A model generated the notes under the pieces. That model worked only from the letters and a program-made list of their open reading frames with translations, did no database searches and was not told the DNA's origin. Positions 41,521-53,615 of a stretch of DNA of 64,000 bases are shown here, piece by piece. The position numbers and the translations under genes are program-made. Location: the NCBI GenBank assembly GCA_951640165.1, contig OX621245.1:23552330-23616329 (forward strand), given 5' to 3'. This DNA comes from Pseudoips prasinana (Eukaryota; Arthropoda; Insecta; Lepidoptera; Nolidae). Each line of letters starts with the position of its first letter. Positions within the stretch are counted from its first letter, which is position 1.

Positions 41521-42436
41521 ATGTCGGACGCCGCCAGTGACATGACGCATTTAGCGGTAAGCAGTAACCTTATTCTAACGGATGAAGTTATGGGCGGCTC
41601 GGATTCGCAATTAAATACCCTAACAAAGCAGCTCGAGACTAACAACGTCAAACGAAGAGTTAGGCGTAAAGTGGGCGCTGATTATGTAGATACTTCATGC
41701 GAAATTATGCCCCAGATAACGGCTCTTTTCGAGATCTTTGAACGTAAACAAAGTGAAAAATTAGACTCACTGATATCTAAGATCACGCTACAGAACTCCG
41801 AACTCGTAGGCACAGTGGATTTTCTTTCCAAAAAAATATGATGAATTCCTGGATCGAATGCAACTTCTTGAACATGAGAACAAAAGTTACAAGAAACATA
41901 TTGAATACCTAGAAACGAAAATTGAATACCTCGAACGTAGCAGTCGCTCATCTATGGTAGAAATCAAGAATGTCCCGAAATTAAATCCCGAAAACAAAGG
42001 GATTCTAAGTAATATTGTGCTTAAAATTGGCGAGACTATTGAACAACCATTGGCTTCTTCAGACATACGCGATGTATATCGCTTAAAAACCAAGAATCAA
42101 TCAAATAACCACATCATAGTTGAATTTACAACTACATCCCTTAAGGCCTCAATTATTAAGAAATCTCGAGAATTCAACAGAAAAAATCTAAATAATAAAC
42201 TCAACACCACCCATATTGGCTTACCTAATAACTTGCAACAACTTTATATAGATGAAGCTTTGACGCAGACGTCCAGAAGATTGTTTTACCTGGCCCGGGA
42301 ATTCGTAAAAGCACATAATAAGTACATTTGCTGGACTTCCTATGGCAAAGTCTACGTTAAAGAAAAGGATAACGAAAAAGCTCCGGTGGTACGCATCGAC
42401 TCCGAAGACGACATTCGTAAATTACGGCCTAATTGA
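41521..42436 (+). pseudogene. LINE ORF1 (coiled coil plus FP25K-like domain), one frameshift
   Basis: The first part (41521-41841) encodes an N-terminal region with 'LTKQLETNNVKRRVRRKVGA'. A run of seven A at 41829-41837 breaks the frame. The second part reads from 'KKYDEFLDRMQLLEHE' through a heptad-like coiled coil ('HIEYLETKIEYLERSSRSSM') to a conserved globular domain: 'VEIKNVPKLNPENKGILSNI', 'DIRDVYRLKTKNQSNNHIIV', 'ICWTSYGKVYVKE', 'VVRIDSEDDIRKLR'. This domain layout resembles the FP25K-type domain found in many insect LINE ORF1 proteins, which bind element RNA. Removing one A would restore one frame of about 305 codons. Confidence 0.82.
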
Positions 42437-43103
42437 CTACCTTTTTTATGTACTTACGTGTTTTTTCTAATGATGCTAATACTTTCTAAAACAACATTAA
42501 TTTTAAGTGTTTTACTTATGTTCTATAGTATATGTACTTACCCTATAAGCTGGCAGCTACACTCAATCACATTAGCCATTTATCACTACAAACATTTATT
42601 AGAAATACTCACTGTAACCTCACACATTTGTTACAGGTAAAACTCTTGTTGTATCACTTATTGCACATAACTCATTCAATAACTACCTATATCATAACAC
42701 ATCATGTCAGTACACAACACTCATATCCCAAACACAAATGTCTTATTTACTTTATAAAACTATACATAACGATTCCAATCTTTGCATATCTTTCACATGT
42801 AACAAATACTAACAATACAATGCATTACTTACTTCTATACCTACATAAAGCGGCATATATGACTATAGTCGTACATCAAAGTATGTCATACTACAAGATA
42901 ATTTTAATACATATTTTACCTAAAAGACAATCTTGGCACTGTCATTACCTCACATATAAAAACCGGCCTTCTCAAAATGCAACAACTCACCAAAACAATC
43001 AAATGTTACCATATAAATTACAACTAAGACTTCTGTTTTTTGCTAACCATTCGATCAAATAAATATTGCCAATGACATAGAAAATACAACTAGTTTCAGA
43101 TCC
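42437..43103 (+). other. LINE inter-ORF spacer
   Basis: Pyrimidine/A-rich with frequent CAC and TAT. The 176-codon open stretch at 42532-43062 is compositional and shows no domain. Confidence 0.5.
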
Positions 43104-46010
43104 ATGGAATGTAAAGTAGAATCCATTGCAAAGTTAGCTCCAGCTGATAACTGTTGTTTATCTTTTCTTACTCAAAATATAAGGAGCATTCATCGCAATT
43201 TTCCTGATTTTGAGATTTTACTCGAACGTATCAAAGTGGATTTGGATATAATTATTTTAATCGAGTGCTGGCTAACTCGGGGTTACTACTACTACTTACT
43301 ACTACACTACCTTCCCTGCCTGGCTACAAAAGTTTTAGCACAAACAATAACCTTAAACAAAACGATGGCGTAGTCGTTTTAATAAAAAAATACTTACAAC
43401 CTACCATTGAAGAACCGATTGTACTAGAATCAAATTGCCTTATTATTAAACTAAAGCCCAACACAGTTTTTGTTACAGTAAACCGCTCTCCTTCCTATAG
43501 CAACATTACTCCTTTCCTAACTTCATTAAATGATACATTAAGTAAATTATCTACATTTAAAAACATTATAATCACAGGGGATCTAAACATTCCTATCAAC
43601 CCGGAAAAAATGTACAACAATTCTGATTCTGAAACCTATTTAAATTTGGCTGCGTTTCATGGCATGTTACCCGCACACAATATTATAACACGAGACGCTA
43701 GTGGTACTTGCATTGACCATGTTATAGTTAAAACCAATAAGTCCGTACTTACTCTCGTACCACCTACCACTGTCACCGACCACCGAGCAGTACTATGCTT
43801 TTTACAGGACTCTAAGCCAGCCTACCATGAAAGAACATATTATAACAAAGTGAATACTGAGAGGGTAATAACCACAATTCTTCAATTAGATCTAAATCCA
43901 ATATACCACTCAGATGACCCTGAAATTTCAATGAATTACTTAACATCTAACTTAACAAATACCATAGAAGTAAACACCACAAAAATAAAAATAAGCAAAC
44001 GTAAAAAGAACCTTAAAGCCTTGGATAACACAGGGTATGCTGCGTTCTATGCGGAACAGAGATAACCTACACCAGAAATCTGTAAAGGACCCCGATAACG
44101 AAATCTTAAAAACCATTTACAAACGTTACAGAAATTTCTGTAACTCACTCTTCAAAAAAGCCAAAAATGACTATGACAAAGCCCAAATTGAAAAAGCAGG
44201 AAATAATAACAGAAAAATATGGGAAGCTATTAAAAACATTACTTACACATCTAATTCTTCAAAAAACTTTCCTATAGAACTACTTAACTTACATACAGAC
44301 CGACAAAACTCTATTAATTCAGTTAACGAATTCTTCACTAATATTAGTAAATCTCTTGCTGAAAAATTATACTTAGACCCAAATTACACAAGACCACCAC
44401 AGAATACGCGTAACATTCACAACTCTTTCGTACTCTTTGATACTGATCCCAAAGAAATTGAAGAAATGATCGAAGCTCTAAAGACAGATACTGCAGTTGG
44501 ATGGGACAAAATCTCGAGCAAAATTATTAAACAGCTGAAATCTTATCTTGCACCACCACTTGCTTACATATTCAATAGTTGTTTTAGTAAAGGAATTTTT
44601 CCCTCCTGTTTAAAAAAATCTGTTGTGGTTCCAATCTATAAGAGCGGAGACAGAGACCGTATCGGAAACTACAGGCCTATATCTCTATTACCAGCCCTGT
44701 CAAAAATATTAGAAAAACTAATTAACATTCGGCTAGTAAAATACCTCGAAAGGAAATGTATTTACTCTGAAAATCAATTTGGATTTCGACGTGGTAAATC
44801 AACTACTGACGCAGTACACACCCTTACCAACTTAATACTGCAAGGCATAGACTGCGGTAAAAAATGCCTGACAATTTTCCTCGATCTTGCAAAAGCTTTC
44901 GATACGGTTTCTGTTCCCATCTTATTAGACAAACTTCATGAAATTGGTATAAGAGGCACTCAACTCCAGCTTTTTAAAAGTTACTTGACTAATCGATCTC
45001 AAATAGTAGCTATTGGACCATACAAAAGTTTCGAAATGTCTTTATCTTACGGTGTTCCCCAGGGAAGCATCTTAGGCCCTACTCTTTTTCTCGTATACAT
45101 AAACGATCTCTGTTTAACATCACTCAATCAGGGCCAACTAGTCTCTTATGCAGATGATACTGCCATTATCTTCACTGGAGATACCTGGAGTGAAACCTTC
45201 GATGCTGCCCAAAATGGTCTCAATACTGTGACAGCTCTTTTGCATAGTAACGTCTTATCTTTGAACATAAGTAAAACAAAATTTATGTGTTTCTCAATTC
45301 GAAATCTAGACCCACCAAAGGACCTCTCACTGATTGCGCACTCGTGCTCGGATTCAAATAATGGACTTTGCACATGCACGGCATTACAACAAACATCTAC
45401 TTTAAAATACCTCGGCAACGAAATAGACAGCAATCTAACTTTTAAAAAACATATAATATCTTTAAGTGGTCGAGTCCGTAAGCTACTGGTTATTTTCAAA
45501 AAACTTCGACATGTTCTTGATCCAAAACTATTAAAAATGACATATTTTGCTTTGTGCCAATCAATTTGCACTTATGGTATTTTGGTTTGGGGAGGATCCC
45601 CAAAAACTACACTAAGACCCATAGAAATAGCTCAAAGAGCACTGCTGAAAGTGTCTACATTCAAACCCTTCTTATACCCAACAAAATTATTGTATAATAA
45701 CTGCGAAGTCTTAACTATACGTCAATTATACATCCTCAGCATTGTTATGAGACAGCATAATGAACTAACGTTTGACAATAAGGTTTTGAATAAACGAAAA
45801 TCCTACAATATTTGTAAGCAACGCCATCAGTATCGTACCTCATTTGCTCAAAGATTTTATGGTTTCCTAGGCCCATTTCTGTACAATAAAGCAAATAAGC
45901 AACTTTGTATATACCCTGGCAAAAAAGAAAAAGCCAAAAGAAAAGTCATCAACTGGCTTCTAAAACTATCATATGATGACACGGAAAACCTTATAAATGT
46001 TATAAAATAA
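43104..46010 (+). pseudogene. LINE ORF2: endonuclease and reverse transcriptase, two frameshifts
   Basis: AP-type endonuclease start 'FLTQNIRSIHRNFPDFEILL' and 'DIIILIECWLT' (usual catalytic Glu region) at 43104-43285. A frameshift lies in a TACTACTAC stretch at about 43285-43310. The frame then continues with 'TFKNIIITGDLNIPIN', 'TCIDHVIV' and 'VTDHRAVLC' to about 44015. A second shift near 44013-44020 leads into the linker 'GMLRSMRNRDNLHQK' and RT: 'GWDKISSKIIKQL', 'VVPIYKSGDRDRIGNYRPIS', 'FLDLAKAFDTV', 'GVPQGSILGPTLFLVYINDL', catalytic 'YADDTAI', and a C-terminus to 46010. No RNase H. Type: jockey/CR1 superfamily. RT itself is open over 657 codons. Confidence 0.88.
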
Positions 46011-46072
46011 AACTCAAAAATAAATTAGTACCAAAACTAATTAAATACACAGAATTACGTGATCTTACTCTC

Positions 46073-46148
46073 ACACACACACACGCACACACACACATAC
46101 ACACACACACATACATACACTCACATGAACACGCACTCACACACTCAC
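46073..46148. repeat. CA-rich microsatellite in LINE 3' UTR
   Basis: Imperfect (CA)n with CGCACA, ATACAC and TCACAC interruptions. Confidence 0.9.
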
Positions 46149-46334
46149 ACAATAACCTATATTAGTTTTATGTCATAGAATAAACTTTTTAGATTATCCG
46201 GAGAGAGCCTGGAGTTCTGTAGTACAGGTCTCGACCTAGTTCAGACTCCAGACTCTCACAAGGACCGATAGCAACGAAAATTGTTAACTAGATATTTTTA
46301 TTTGTAAATTCCTTGTGAGATGTGAATAAACATA

Positions 46335-46353
46335 TATTATTATTATTATTATT
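46335..46353. repeat. (ATT)6 tail between LINE and R4/Dong copy A
   Basis: The LINE's 3' ATT tail ends exactly where the 3' end of the minus-strand R4/Dong-like element begins. Dong-type elements are known to use TAA repeats as targets. Confidence 0.8.
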
Positions 46354-46566
46354 CCAAATTATTTATTTAAAGTTCTTATTTTTTACATATTTATATCTAT
46401 AAATTGAATTAAAAAAAAAACAATAATATATAAATAAATATGAAAAAAATAGAGGTCCTCCAGCGGCGAGGTTTGACGCCCTAGGCCGCCAGTGGTCACG
46501 GCGACAGAGTAAGGAACCTTCTCACAATGCGTGCCGTTCCCATTATTGCCGCCTTTTGTATCCGAC

Positions 46567-48114
46567 CTAGTGATCTAGCGAAAGCCTCTTAAGATGTTGG
46601 TCGAGGCTCTTCGCTATGAGACCGTTTACGGAGACGACTATCGGAACAATTATTGTTGAGTCCACATCCCACATGGCGGTAACCTCGTGAGCCAAATCTA
46701 AGTATTTTGACAACTTGTCAGTCTCGGCTCTTACGAGGTTATCGTCAAATGGGACAGTGATATCAACAATAAATGCCCGGCGCTCCAACCGGTCTACCAA
46801 AACGATATCAGGCTTATTGGCAACAATAGTCCTGTCTGTAATGATAGATCGGTCCCAGTAGAGCTTGGCACGACCGCTTTCGAGAACTGGTTCCGGTACG
46901 TACTTGTAGTACGGCACTTCGGAGTCTACAAGACCATACCGAAGAACAAGCTGCTGGTGGATAATCCTGGCAACTTGGTTATGCCTGTGCAAGTACTCGC
47001 CGTTGGCAAGATAGGAACAACCGGAAACAATGTGTCTGATGGACTCTCCGGGACGGTGACACGCCCGACAAATGTCGATGGTACCGTCCTTGAAGATGTG
47101 CTTCCGATAGTTCCTCGTCTTGACAACTTCATCAGCAATTGCACAAGCAAAACCTTCAGTTTCACCAAATAGGTCACCAAAACGTAGCCAGGCCACAGAT
47201 GCTTGTAAGTCCACATGAGCACTATGTAGGGCCTGGTGGAACCTACCATGAAGCACCTTGCTCTTCCATACGTCAATTCGATCCCGAGTGCTAAGTACGA
47301 CGGGCTTTCTCCAGTCTTCTTTAGCCAAGGAGAGCGGCGTGAGTCCGTTGTCAACGGCGGCGACGTCTCGATGCATCCCACACTCAACACCAAGGAAATA
47401 TTCCCTGAGATTGCACACCTCACGGTTGTGTAGGTTCTTGGCATTGAGGAAGCCTCGACCCCCACACTTCCGTGGGATATACAATCTCATTAATGAAGAG
47501 TGTGGATGGTGCATACGGTACGTCGTTAGGCGTTTCCGGACTTTTCGATCCAGGGCATCTAACTCAGTTTGAGTCCACCTTAGTATGCCGAAGGTGTAAA
47601 CCAGTAGAGGCATTACCCAGCCGTTGAAAGCACGCACCTTATTACCACCTGACAATAGACTTTTCAGTACTTTTGTTAAGCGGTTAAAGAAGCGTTCCTT
47701 CACCAACTGCTTAATGTCCCCATCTGGGATATTTAGACACTCAGACATACCAAGGTATTTGTAGGTTTCGGTTTCAGAGAGGGATCTGAGAGACATACTC
47801 CCGGTGAGATGTAAATTATCAGAATTTACAACTCTGCCCCTCTGTACATGTATGACCGCACATTTATCTACACCGAACTCCATTCCAATATCACTGCTAA
47901 ATCTTTCTGTGAGGTTTAGTAGGGATATCAGGTTTGGTTTATTCGGAGCATATACCTTGAGGTCATCCATATACAGATCCCCTCTCCGCAACCGATAGCC
48001 TAACCCGGAATCCCTCAGCACAGCGCTCAGAGGATTCAAGGCCAGGCAAAACCACAAGGGACTCAAACTGTCACCCTGGAATATGCCTCGCTCAATCCTT
48101 TGAGGAGCAACCAT
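46567..48114 (-). pseudogene. R4/Dong-like copy A: RT C-terminal half and restriction-like endonuclease
   Basis: The open frame starts in RT motif B text 'RIERGIFQGDSLSPLWFCLA', passes 'YMDDLKVYA' (catalytic Asp pair), 'FGVDKCAVIHVQRG', 'ETYKYLGMSE' and the thumb region ('LLSGGNKVRAFNGWVMPLLV', 'RMHHPHSSLMRLYIPRKCGG'). It then gives a C-x2-C-x7-H-x4-H-x4-C-like stretch 'CRACHRPGESIRHIVSGC'. The restriction-like endonuclease follows as 'KPDIVLVDRLERRAFIVDIT', the PD...D/E-x-K-type layout. Compared with copy B, seven residues preceding LYMDD are missing ('RRG' joins straight to 'DLYMDD'). Frame intact to a natural stop at 46567. Confidence 0.85.
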
Positions 48115-48770
48115 GTGTGGGGCACCGAATCATATGCCTTCTTATAGTCAATCCAGGCAGCGGAGAGACTCCTTCGACCTTTGCGAACCTGTTGGCTAAC
48201 GGCCATGTCTATGAGGAGGAGCTCCTTAGTACCACGGGACCCAACCCTACATCCATTCTGAGCAGGATCTAAAACGTGATTGGCATATAAATGCTCATTT
48301 AATTTTGACACCAGAATGGATATAAGGAGCTTATATACAGTAGGTAAGCACGTGATGGGTCGATAATTCTTTGGATCCGTGGTACTACCAGTTTTATGGA
48401 GCAGAAAAGTGATACCGTTTGTCATAAAAGGTGGGAGGGAGCCAGAATCGATAGCTTCTTGGAATTGAGTAGCCAAGCACGCATGCGAGCTTTGCAACCA
48501 CTTTAGCCAAAAATTATGCAGTCCATCCGGCCCAGGACTTTTCCAGTTATGAGTCGGACGAACCGCATTCCCCACATCAGAGGGGGTAATTTTAATAGAT
48601 TGCATTGGTTGCAAATGTTCACATGAGCGCTTAACTACATCAATCCATTGTCCATCGGTGTGACGTATGGGCGCTGACCAAATATTTTTCCAAAATGAGG
48701 ACATTTCATCCATATTTGGTAAACAACCATCAGTCACACTACTAGAAGTTCCCTCCCATCTTCGATACAC
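48063..48770 (-). pseudogene. R4/Dong-like copy A: RT N-terminal half, deletion at its end
   Basis: Contains 'NWKSPGPDGLHNFWLKWLQS', 'GITFLLHKTGSTTDPKNYRP', 'ITCLPTVYKLLISILVSKLN', 'AQNGCRVGSRGTKELLLIDM' and RT motif A 'AAWIDYKKAYDSVPHTWLL'. Immediately after, copy B has about 44 more residues before 'RIERGIFQGDS'; here they are deleted and the frame shifts, so this ORF overlaps the next in another frame. The catalytic core is therefore broken between motifs A and B. Confidence 0.82.
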
Positions 48771-48872
48771 TTTTCTTTGGTCACTTTGGAAAGATTGATT
48801 TTGGTGAAACCTATCCGCCCGTTCTTTGTAACGCCGTATACGGTTAGCCCACGCAGAAACTTTCTGCTTCAG

Positions 48873-49940
48873 TTAGTCTATGCGTTCCGTGACACAGGCA
48901 GTATAATCACGCGGTATTGTACCTGTACCGGCGAATGCCTGTTTCACATAACGCATAACTCTCGGGCGATTGTTTCCCGACCTGAAGCAGATTAGCTTGC
49001 CGATGGTCACCCTAGCTGCTGAGATACGTCGCTCGATTCTTTCTTGCCATGCTGGTTTGCCGGCGGTGGGTCGCGTGGACTTGTTGGGTCCTGGAAACCT
49101 AACATGGGCCACCCGGCACGCTGCGACTGCTGCACAGTAAAGAATCGAGTGCGTATCCGCAAGATTTTGGCTAGATTCAAAATATGGTTCTAGCATGCAA
49201 TCTAGAGCGACCACTAGCGCCATATTACGTTTGTGCGTGGGATAACGTGGTAACTGCGGTCTATCACAGACGGATATATCCCTATATTCCAAAATCGCAC
49301 TTTCCAAAGCCCTCCTCAAATGCTCATTATCCTGGGAGCTTACCTGGGTAGCATCCCCAAAGTCCACCGTCTCGGGCCTCGGATCCGCCTGCGCCGATAG
49401 CAAATTAGGCAGCGAAGCGGATATATTATTCCGATTGGCGGTAGACGTGGAGATGACAGCCTCTGCTCGCAGCCGATCAAGTGTAGATCCATCCAGCATA
49501 TGGTTCCGCTGGATGACCCGCACCTGATCGGATAAGCGTTGCTCCGAAACGGTCAGATCTGGTTCAAGGGCCTGAAACAATAGCAACATACGGGAACGGT
49601 AAGCGGTGAGATTGGTTCCCCCCTCTGTCGCCCCATAGTACGCTCGCATGACATTCTCATTATTTAATTCTGTCCATCGCATGCGGCGCACTAAACCACC
49701 GGTAGCGGGGATCCCAGTCGAATCTTCAACCCGACGTACTCCCAAGCCGGCCGGAGGTCGTCCCCGCCGCCGTACAGGTGGTAGCGACGACGGCGGAGAA
49801 AAGAACTCGTCGCCCGAGCTCGACGCTACTGCGGAGGTCGGTGGTGCGGAGACTGCAGGTACCGACGACTGCGAGGCGGAACTGGGTAACGAGTCCGAAG
49901 GTGGTAGGCGTGCGTTATTTTTCCTTGATCTAGTTATCAT
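48873..49940 (-). pseudogene. R4/Dong-like copy A: N-terminal domain
   Basis: 355 codons from a plausible ATG (49940): a basic start MITRSRKNNARLPPS, a Ser/Pro-rich stretch, then 'RRRGRPPAGLGVRRVED' (AT-hook-like GRPP), 'YYGATEGGTNLTAYRSRM', 'QRLSDQVRVIQRNHMLDGST', 'DTHSILYCAAVAACRVAHVR' and 'ERIERRISAARVTIGKL'. It stops at TAA after 'CVTERID', where copies B and C read straight on (ERIDFYKQK), so this is an acquired stop, not the protein end. No zinc finger is evident, unlike R2. Confidence 0.78.
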
Positions 49941-49985
49941 GAGAAGTCCGTGTATATTTTATTACGTTTTTGATGGGACTTGACA

Positions 49986-50213
49986 TTTGCTATCAAATCC
50001 CAAATGGCAAAGAACATTTTTCCATGGTGTTAATATTTGATTTCCTTATTATTTTGAACTTTAGTTTGAATTGTATTTTGTATAACATTTTTAAAAAAAG
50101 ACTATTTATAGCAAAATGTGCATTAAAATCACTGATAATTAATTTTTGTTGTTTTTTTTTCAGATGACACGGACTTGTCTTTTTGAGTGTTGCCAAGTTA
50201 AGTTATTATTATG
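49986..50213. other. Spacer between R4/Dong-like copies
   Basis: AT-rich; ends with TTATTATTATG (50203-50213), a likely trace of the ATT target of copy B. Confidence 0.5.
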
Positions 50214-50339
50214 TCTTTTATTCCATTTCAATCTTATTTTATACATTTACAAATATATTGTTACAAAAAAATATATATTTGTAAATATAAAAAATAGACA
50301 TCCAATCGGCAACGGGAGCAGGGTCCATGCTACCGATGG

Positions 50340-51026
50340 TCAAGGCTCCAGAGAGAGGAACCTCCTCACAATACGCGCCGTCTCTAAAATAACTGCCTTC
50401 TGAACCTGACCCTTGACCCAACTGCCTAACGCGAGCCTCTTAAGGTGACGGTCGAGGCTCTTGGCAATCAAACCATGGGCAGAAACGACAATCGGTACAA
50501 TGATCGCCGAGTCGACGTCCCACATGTCAACAACCTCGCGTGCTAGGTCAAGGTATTTAATTTCCTTGTCTTTTTCAGCTTTCACAAGGTTGTCATCATG
50601 TGGGACAGCAACATCGACGATCACTGCCCGGCGCTCTTGGCGATCCACCATCACAATATCAGGCTTATTGGCAACAATAGTCCTATCTGTGATGATGGAT
50701 CTGTCCCAGTACAATGTGACCCGGCCATTCTCCAGTATTGTCTCTGGAACGTATCTGTAGTACGGCACCTCCGACGTCACAAGGTTGTACCGCAGAGCAA
50801 GTTGCTGATGGATTATCCTGGCTACTTGATTGTGCCTGTGCAAATACTCACCATTAGCAAGACGGGAGCAACCAGAAATTATATGTCTGAGGGATTCCCC
50901 AGGGCGGTGACATGCCCGACAAATGTCAACAGTACCATCCCTCAGTATAAATCTCCGGTAGTTATTCGTCATTACTACTTCGTCAGTAATTGCACAGACG
51001 GTTTCCGGTTTCCGCAAAAAGGTCAC
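50340..51026 (-). pseudogene. R4/Dong-like copy B: Cys-His motif and endonuclease
   Basis: 'CRACHRPGESLRHIISGCSR', 'YLHRHNQVARIIHQQLALRY', 'VANKPDIVMVDRQERRAVIV' + DVAVPHDDN, 'WDVDSAIIVPIVVSAHGLIA'. The PDIVMVD...E-RRAVIVDV core is the restriction-like endonuclease used by R2/R4-type LINEs to nick target DNA. Separated from the RT frame (50983-52326) by a frameshift near 51000. The frame runs past the equivalent of copy A's stop for a few extra residues. Confidence 0.82.
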
Positions 51027-52326
51027 CGAACCGTAGCCAGGCTACTGATGCTGTTAAATCTACATCTGGCCCGTGCAGGGCCTTGTAAAATCTGCCATGA
51101 AGTTCCTTGCTCTGCCATACCTCCTTGCGGTCACTGGTGCTAAGTACCGTAGGTTGACGCCAGTTAGTTTTGGCTAAGGATAGAGCGGTGAATCCATTGT
51201 CCACGGCGATCACGTCCGCATGCATACCCACACCATTATGTAGGAAATAGTTTCTAAGATTATACAGCTCACGGTTATGCAGAGTTTTAGCATTTAAAAA
51301 GCCACGACCACCATATTTCCGTGGAATGTACAATCTCATCACAGAAGAGCGGGGGTGATGCATCCGATGTGATGTCAGCCGCGTTCGGACTGTTCGGTCC
51401 AGGGCGTCTAGCTCAGTTTGAGTCCACTTGAGTATTCCAAAGGAGTACAACAAGACTGGCATGACCCAGCCATTGTAAGCACGCACCTTGTTCCCTCCGG
51501 ACAATAGGCTTTTCAGCACTTTTGTCAAGCGGCCCAAGAAGCACCCCCGCAATGACTCCTTCATGTCAGCCTCTTTGAAGCCTAATGCCTGTGACATACC
51601 CAAGTACTTGTTGGTTTCGGTTGCAGAGAGGGTTACTAAGTTAATGGAAGCTGAGAGTTGGGTACTCTGAGATTCCACTATCTTCCCTCGTTTTGCATGC
51701 ATGACTGCACATTTGTCAATACCAAACTCCATTCTGATAGAGTTACTGAAGTTTTCTGTGAGCTTCAGTAACGCTGACAAGTGAAGATTGCTAGAGGCAA
51801 ATAACTTTAAGTCATCCATGTAAAGGAGGTGTGATATTACTTGTCCTCCTCTCCGCAGTCGATAACCTAACCCAGAATCCTCTAGTAGTGTGCTCAGAGG
51901 GTTCAGAGCCAGGCAAAACCACAATGGGCTCAAACTGTCGCCCTGAAAGATTCCCCGTTCTATCCTTATAGGCTCACCGTTCCCCAAGGTCTGGCGAGAT
52001 CCTGGATAAAGAAGGACTGTACTCCACTGCTCCATACATGTCCTCAGGAAGGTACGTAAAATTGTATTTATTTTATACAATTCTAGCACTCTCATAAGCC
52101 AAGTATGGGGCACGGAGTCATAGGCCTTCTTGTAATCTATCCAGCATGTCGACAGATCTTTTCGGTTTCGGCGTGCCTGCTGGCAAATGGCCGTGTCAAT
52201 AAGAAGCAATTCCTTAGTACCGCGGGACCCATTCCTACATCCATTTTGAGCTGTAGATATAATTGCATTTCTGTCAATGTGATTGCAGATTTTGGTTTTT
52301 AATATTGATGTTAAAATTTTGTACAT
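50983..52326 (-). pseudogene. R4/Dong-like copy B: reverse transcriptase
   Basis: 447 open codons: 'AQNGCRNGSRGTKELLLIDT', 'STCWIDYKKAYDSVPHTWLM' (motif A), 'MEQWSTVLLYPGSRQTLGNG', 'RIERGIFQGDSLSPLWFCLA' (motif B), 'HLLYMDDLKLFA' (catalytic motif C), 'FGIDKCAVMHAKRGK' and the thumb region. This is the complete RT core missing from copy A. A lesion near 52330-52380 separates it from 'WKSPGPDGLHNF' upstream, and a frameshift near 51000 separates it from the endonuclease. Confidence 0.85.
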
Positions 52327-52490
52327 GGTTGGAAGACATGTAATTGGTCTATAGTTCTAGGGTTCCGCGGTACTACCTGACTTATGGATCAAGTGGGTTA
52401 CACCTGTGGTCATAAATTGTGGGAGCGAACCTGACTCTAAAGCCGACTGGAATTTGATAGCCAAATATTCGTGCGAGCTACGTAGCCATT

Positions 52491-53614
52491 TTAACCAAAA
52501 TTGTGCAGTCCATCTGGCCCTGGAGATTTCCAGTTAGACAAACGGTAGACTGCACTAGCAACGTCGTCGGGTGTGATAGAAGTACTATTCATTTCTTCAA
52601 TAGGCTCACACACACGTTTAACGACCCCCATCCAATCGCCCTCGGAGTGAGCGATGGGTACCGACCAGATATTACGCCAGAAAGATATCATGGCGTCACT
52701 ATCTGGCCGGGGCCCATCGCCGTTAGTCCGTTGTTCAGTCTGCTCCCACAATTTATATACCCATCTCTGGTCCTTTTGGAATTTGTGGTTTTGGGAATAT
52801 CGATCCACGCGTTTTTTATATCTCCGAATACGACTAGCCCATGCATAAATTTTTTGTTTATAGAAATCTATGCGCTCTGTAACATGTGATATGTAATCGC
52901 GGGGACTGATATCAGTCCCCATAAACACCTTTACAAAGCGCATGACTCGAGGACGGGTGTTACCCTCTTGAAAGGATCGAAGCTTGTCAATGAGCACCCT
53001 AGCCTCACGGATACGCCGTTCAATCCTGCACTGCCAGGTCGGTACAGCAGATCTCGGTCGTGTAGCTCCGTCTTAATCGGGAAACTTGACACGTGCTACA
53101 CGACATGCGGTAATAGCCCCGCAATACAGGAGAGAATGCATATCCGTTAGGTCTTCACCAGTGGCAAAGTATTCCGCCATTATTGAATCTAGGGTGCACA
53201 CTAATGTTTTATTTTTATTATGCATGGGCAAGCGCGGCAACCGTGGTTTGAGATGGTTTGCCGTGGACCGATATTCTCGAACCACAACCTCAAAGGTGCT
53301 TCTTATTTCATTGTACATACTACTTACGTCAGTAGTCATATCATCCCCATCGTCGCCCGCACTAGCGGCAGAATGCGGTGGAGCCATGGTGGATGTTTGG
53401 GCCACGGGCGGGACGGGAACAATACGGCTATTGAGGGCCTCCGAGCGCAGCTGATCAAGCACGGTATCGTTCAACATATGATTACGCTGAATAACCCGTA
53501 CCTGATCCGTAAGTCGCTGTGCCGATACGTTGATAGTTGGTTCAAGTTCCTGGAAAAAAGACAGCATTCGAGCACGATATGCAGTAAGTTGAGTACCCCC
53601 CTCTGTAGCCTCAA
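52491..53614 (-). pseudogene. R4/Dong-like copy B: N-terminal part and start of RT
   Basis: 53614-53073 encodes 'LSFFQELEPTINVSAQRLTD', 'QVRVIQRNHMLNDTVLDQLR', 'DMHSLLYCGAITACRVARVK' and hits an in-frame TAA after FPD (53073-53075). The frame resumes with 'MLIDKLRSFQEGNTRPRVMR', 'ERIDFYKQKIYAWASRIRRY', 'ISFWRNIWSVPIAHSEGDWM' and 'SNWKSPGPDGLHNF', and breaks at 52491. One codon is missing at 'RFVKVFMG' compared with the duplicated copy C ('RFVKKVFMG'). Confidence 0.8.
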
Positions 53615-53615
53615 A

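Larger units (their letters stand above)
41391..46353 (+). mobile_element. Nearly full-length jockey/CR1-type LINE
   Basis: GC-richer 5' UTR from roughly 41391 (start uncertain), ORF1 41521-42436, a 667-bp inter-ORF spacer, ORF2 43104-46010, a 3' UTR with a CA-rich microsatellite (46073-46148), and a TATTATTATT tail ending at 46353. Three frameshifts make it inactive. Confidence 0.85.
46354..49985 (-). mobile_element. R4/Dong-like LINE, copy A, defective
   Basis: Minus-strand single-ORF LINE with N-terminal domain, RT, Cys-His motif and restriction-like endonuclease. Defects: a stop at about 48873, an internal RT deletion near 48063-48114, and loss of seven codons before YMDD. 5' limit approximate. 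Confidence 0.82.
50214..53614 (-). mobile_element. R4/Dong-like LINE, copy B, 5'-truncated
   Basis: Same family as copy A and same orientation. The 5' end stops at '-TEGGTQLTAYRARM-' directly against (ATT)5 at 53616-53634; ATT units also lie at the 3' side. Several stops and frameshifts. Confidence 0.82.

Noticed and set aside
42532..43062. 176-codon open frame between LINE ORF1 and ORF2
   Set aside because: Low-complexity His/Thr/Tyr/Ile-rich translation of C/A/T-rich DNA, no domain, and it lies in the normal inter-ORF spacer.
47236..47572. Plus-strand ORFs over the R4/Dong-like element
   Set aside because: Antisense shadows of the minus-strand RT/endonuclease frame.
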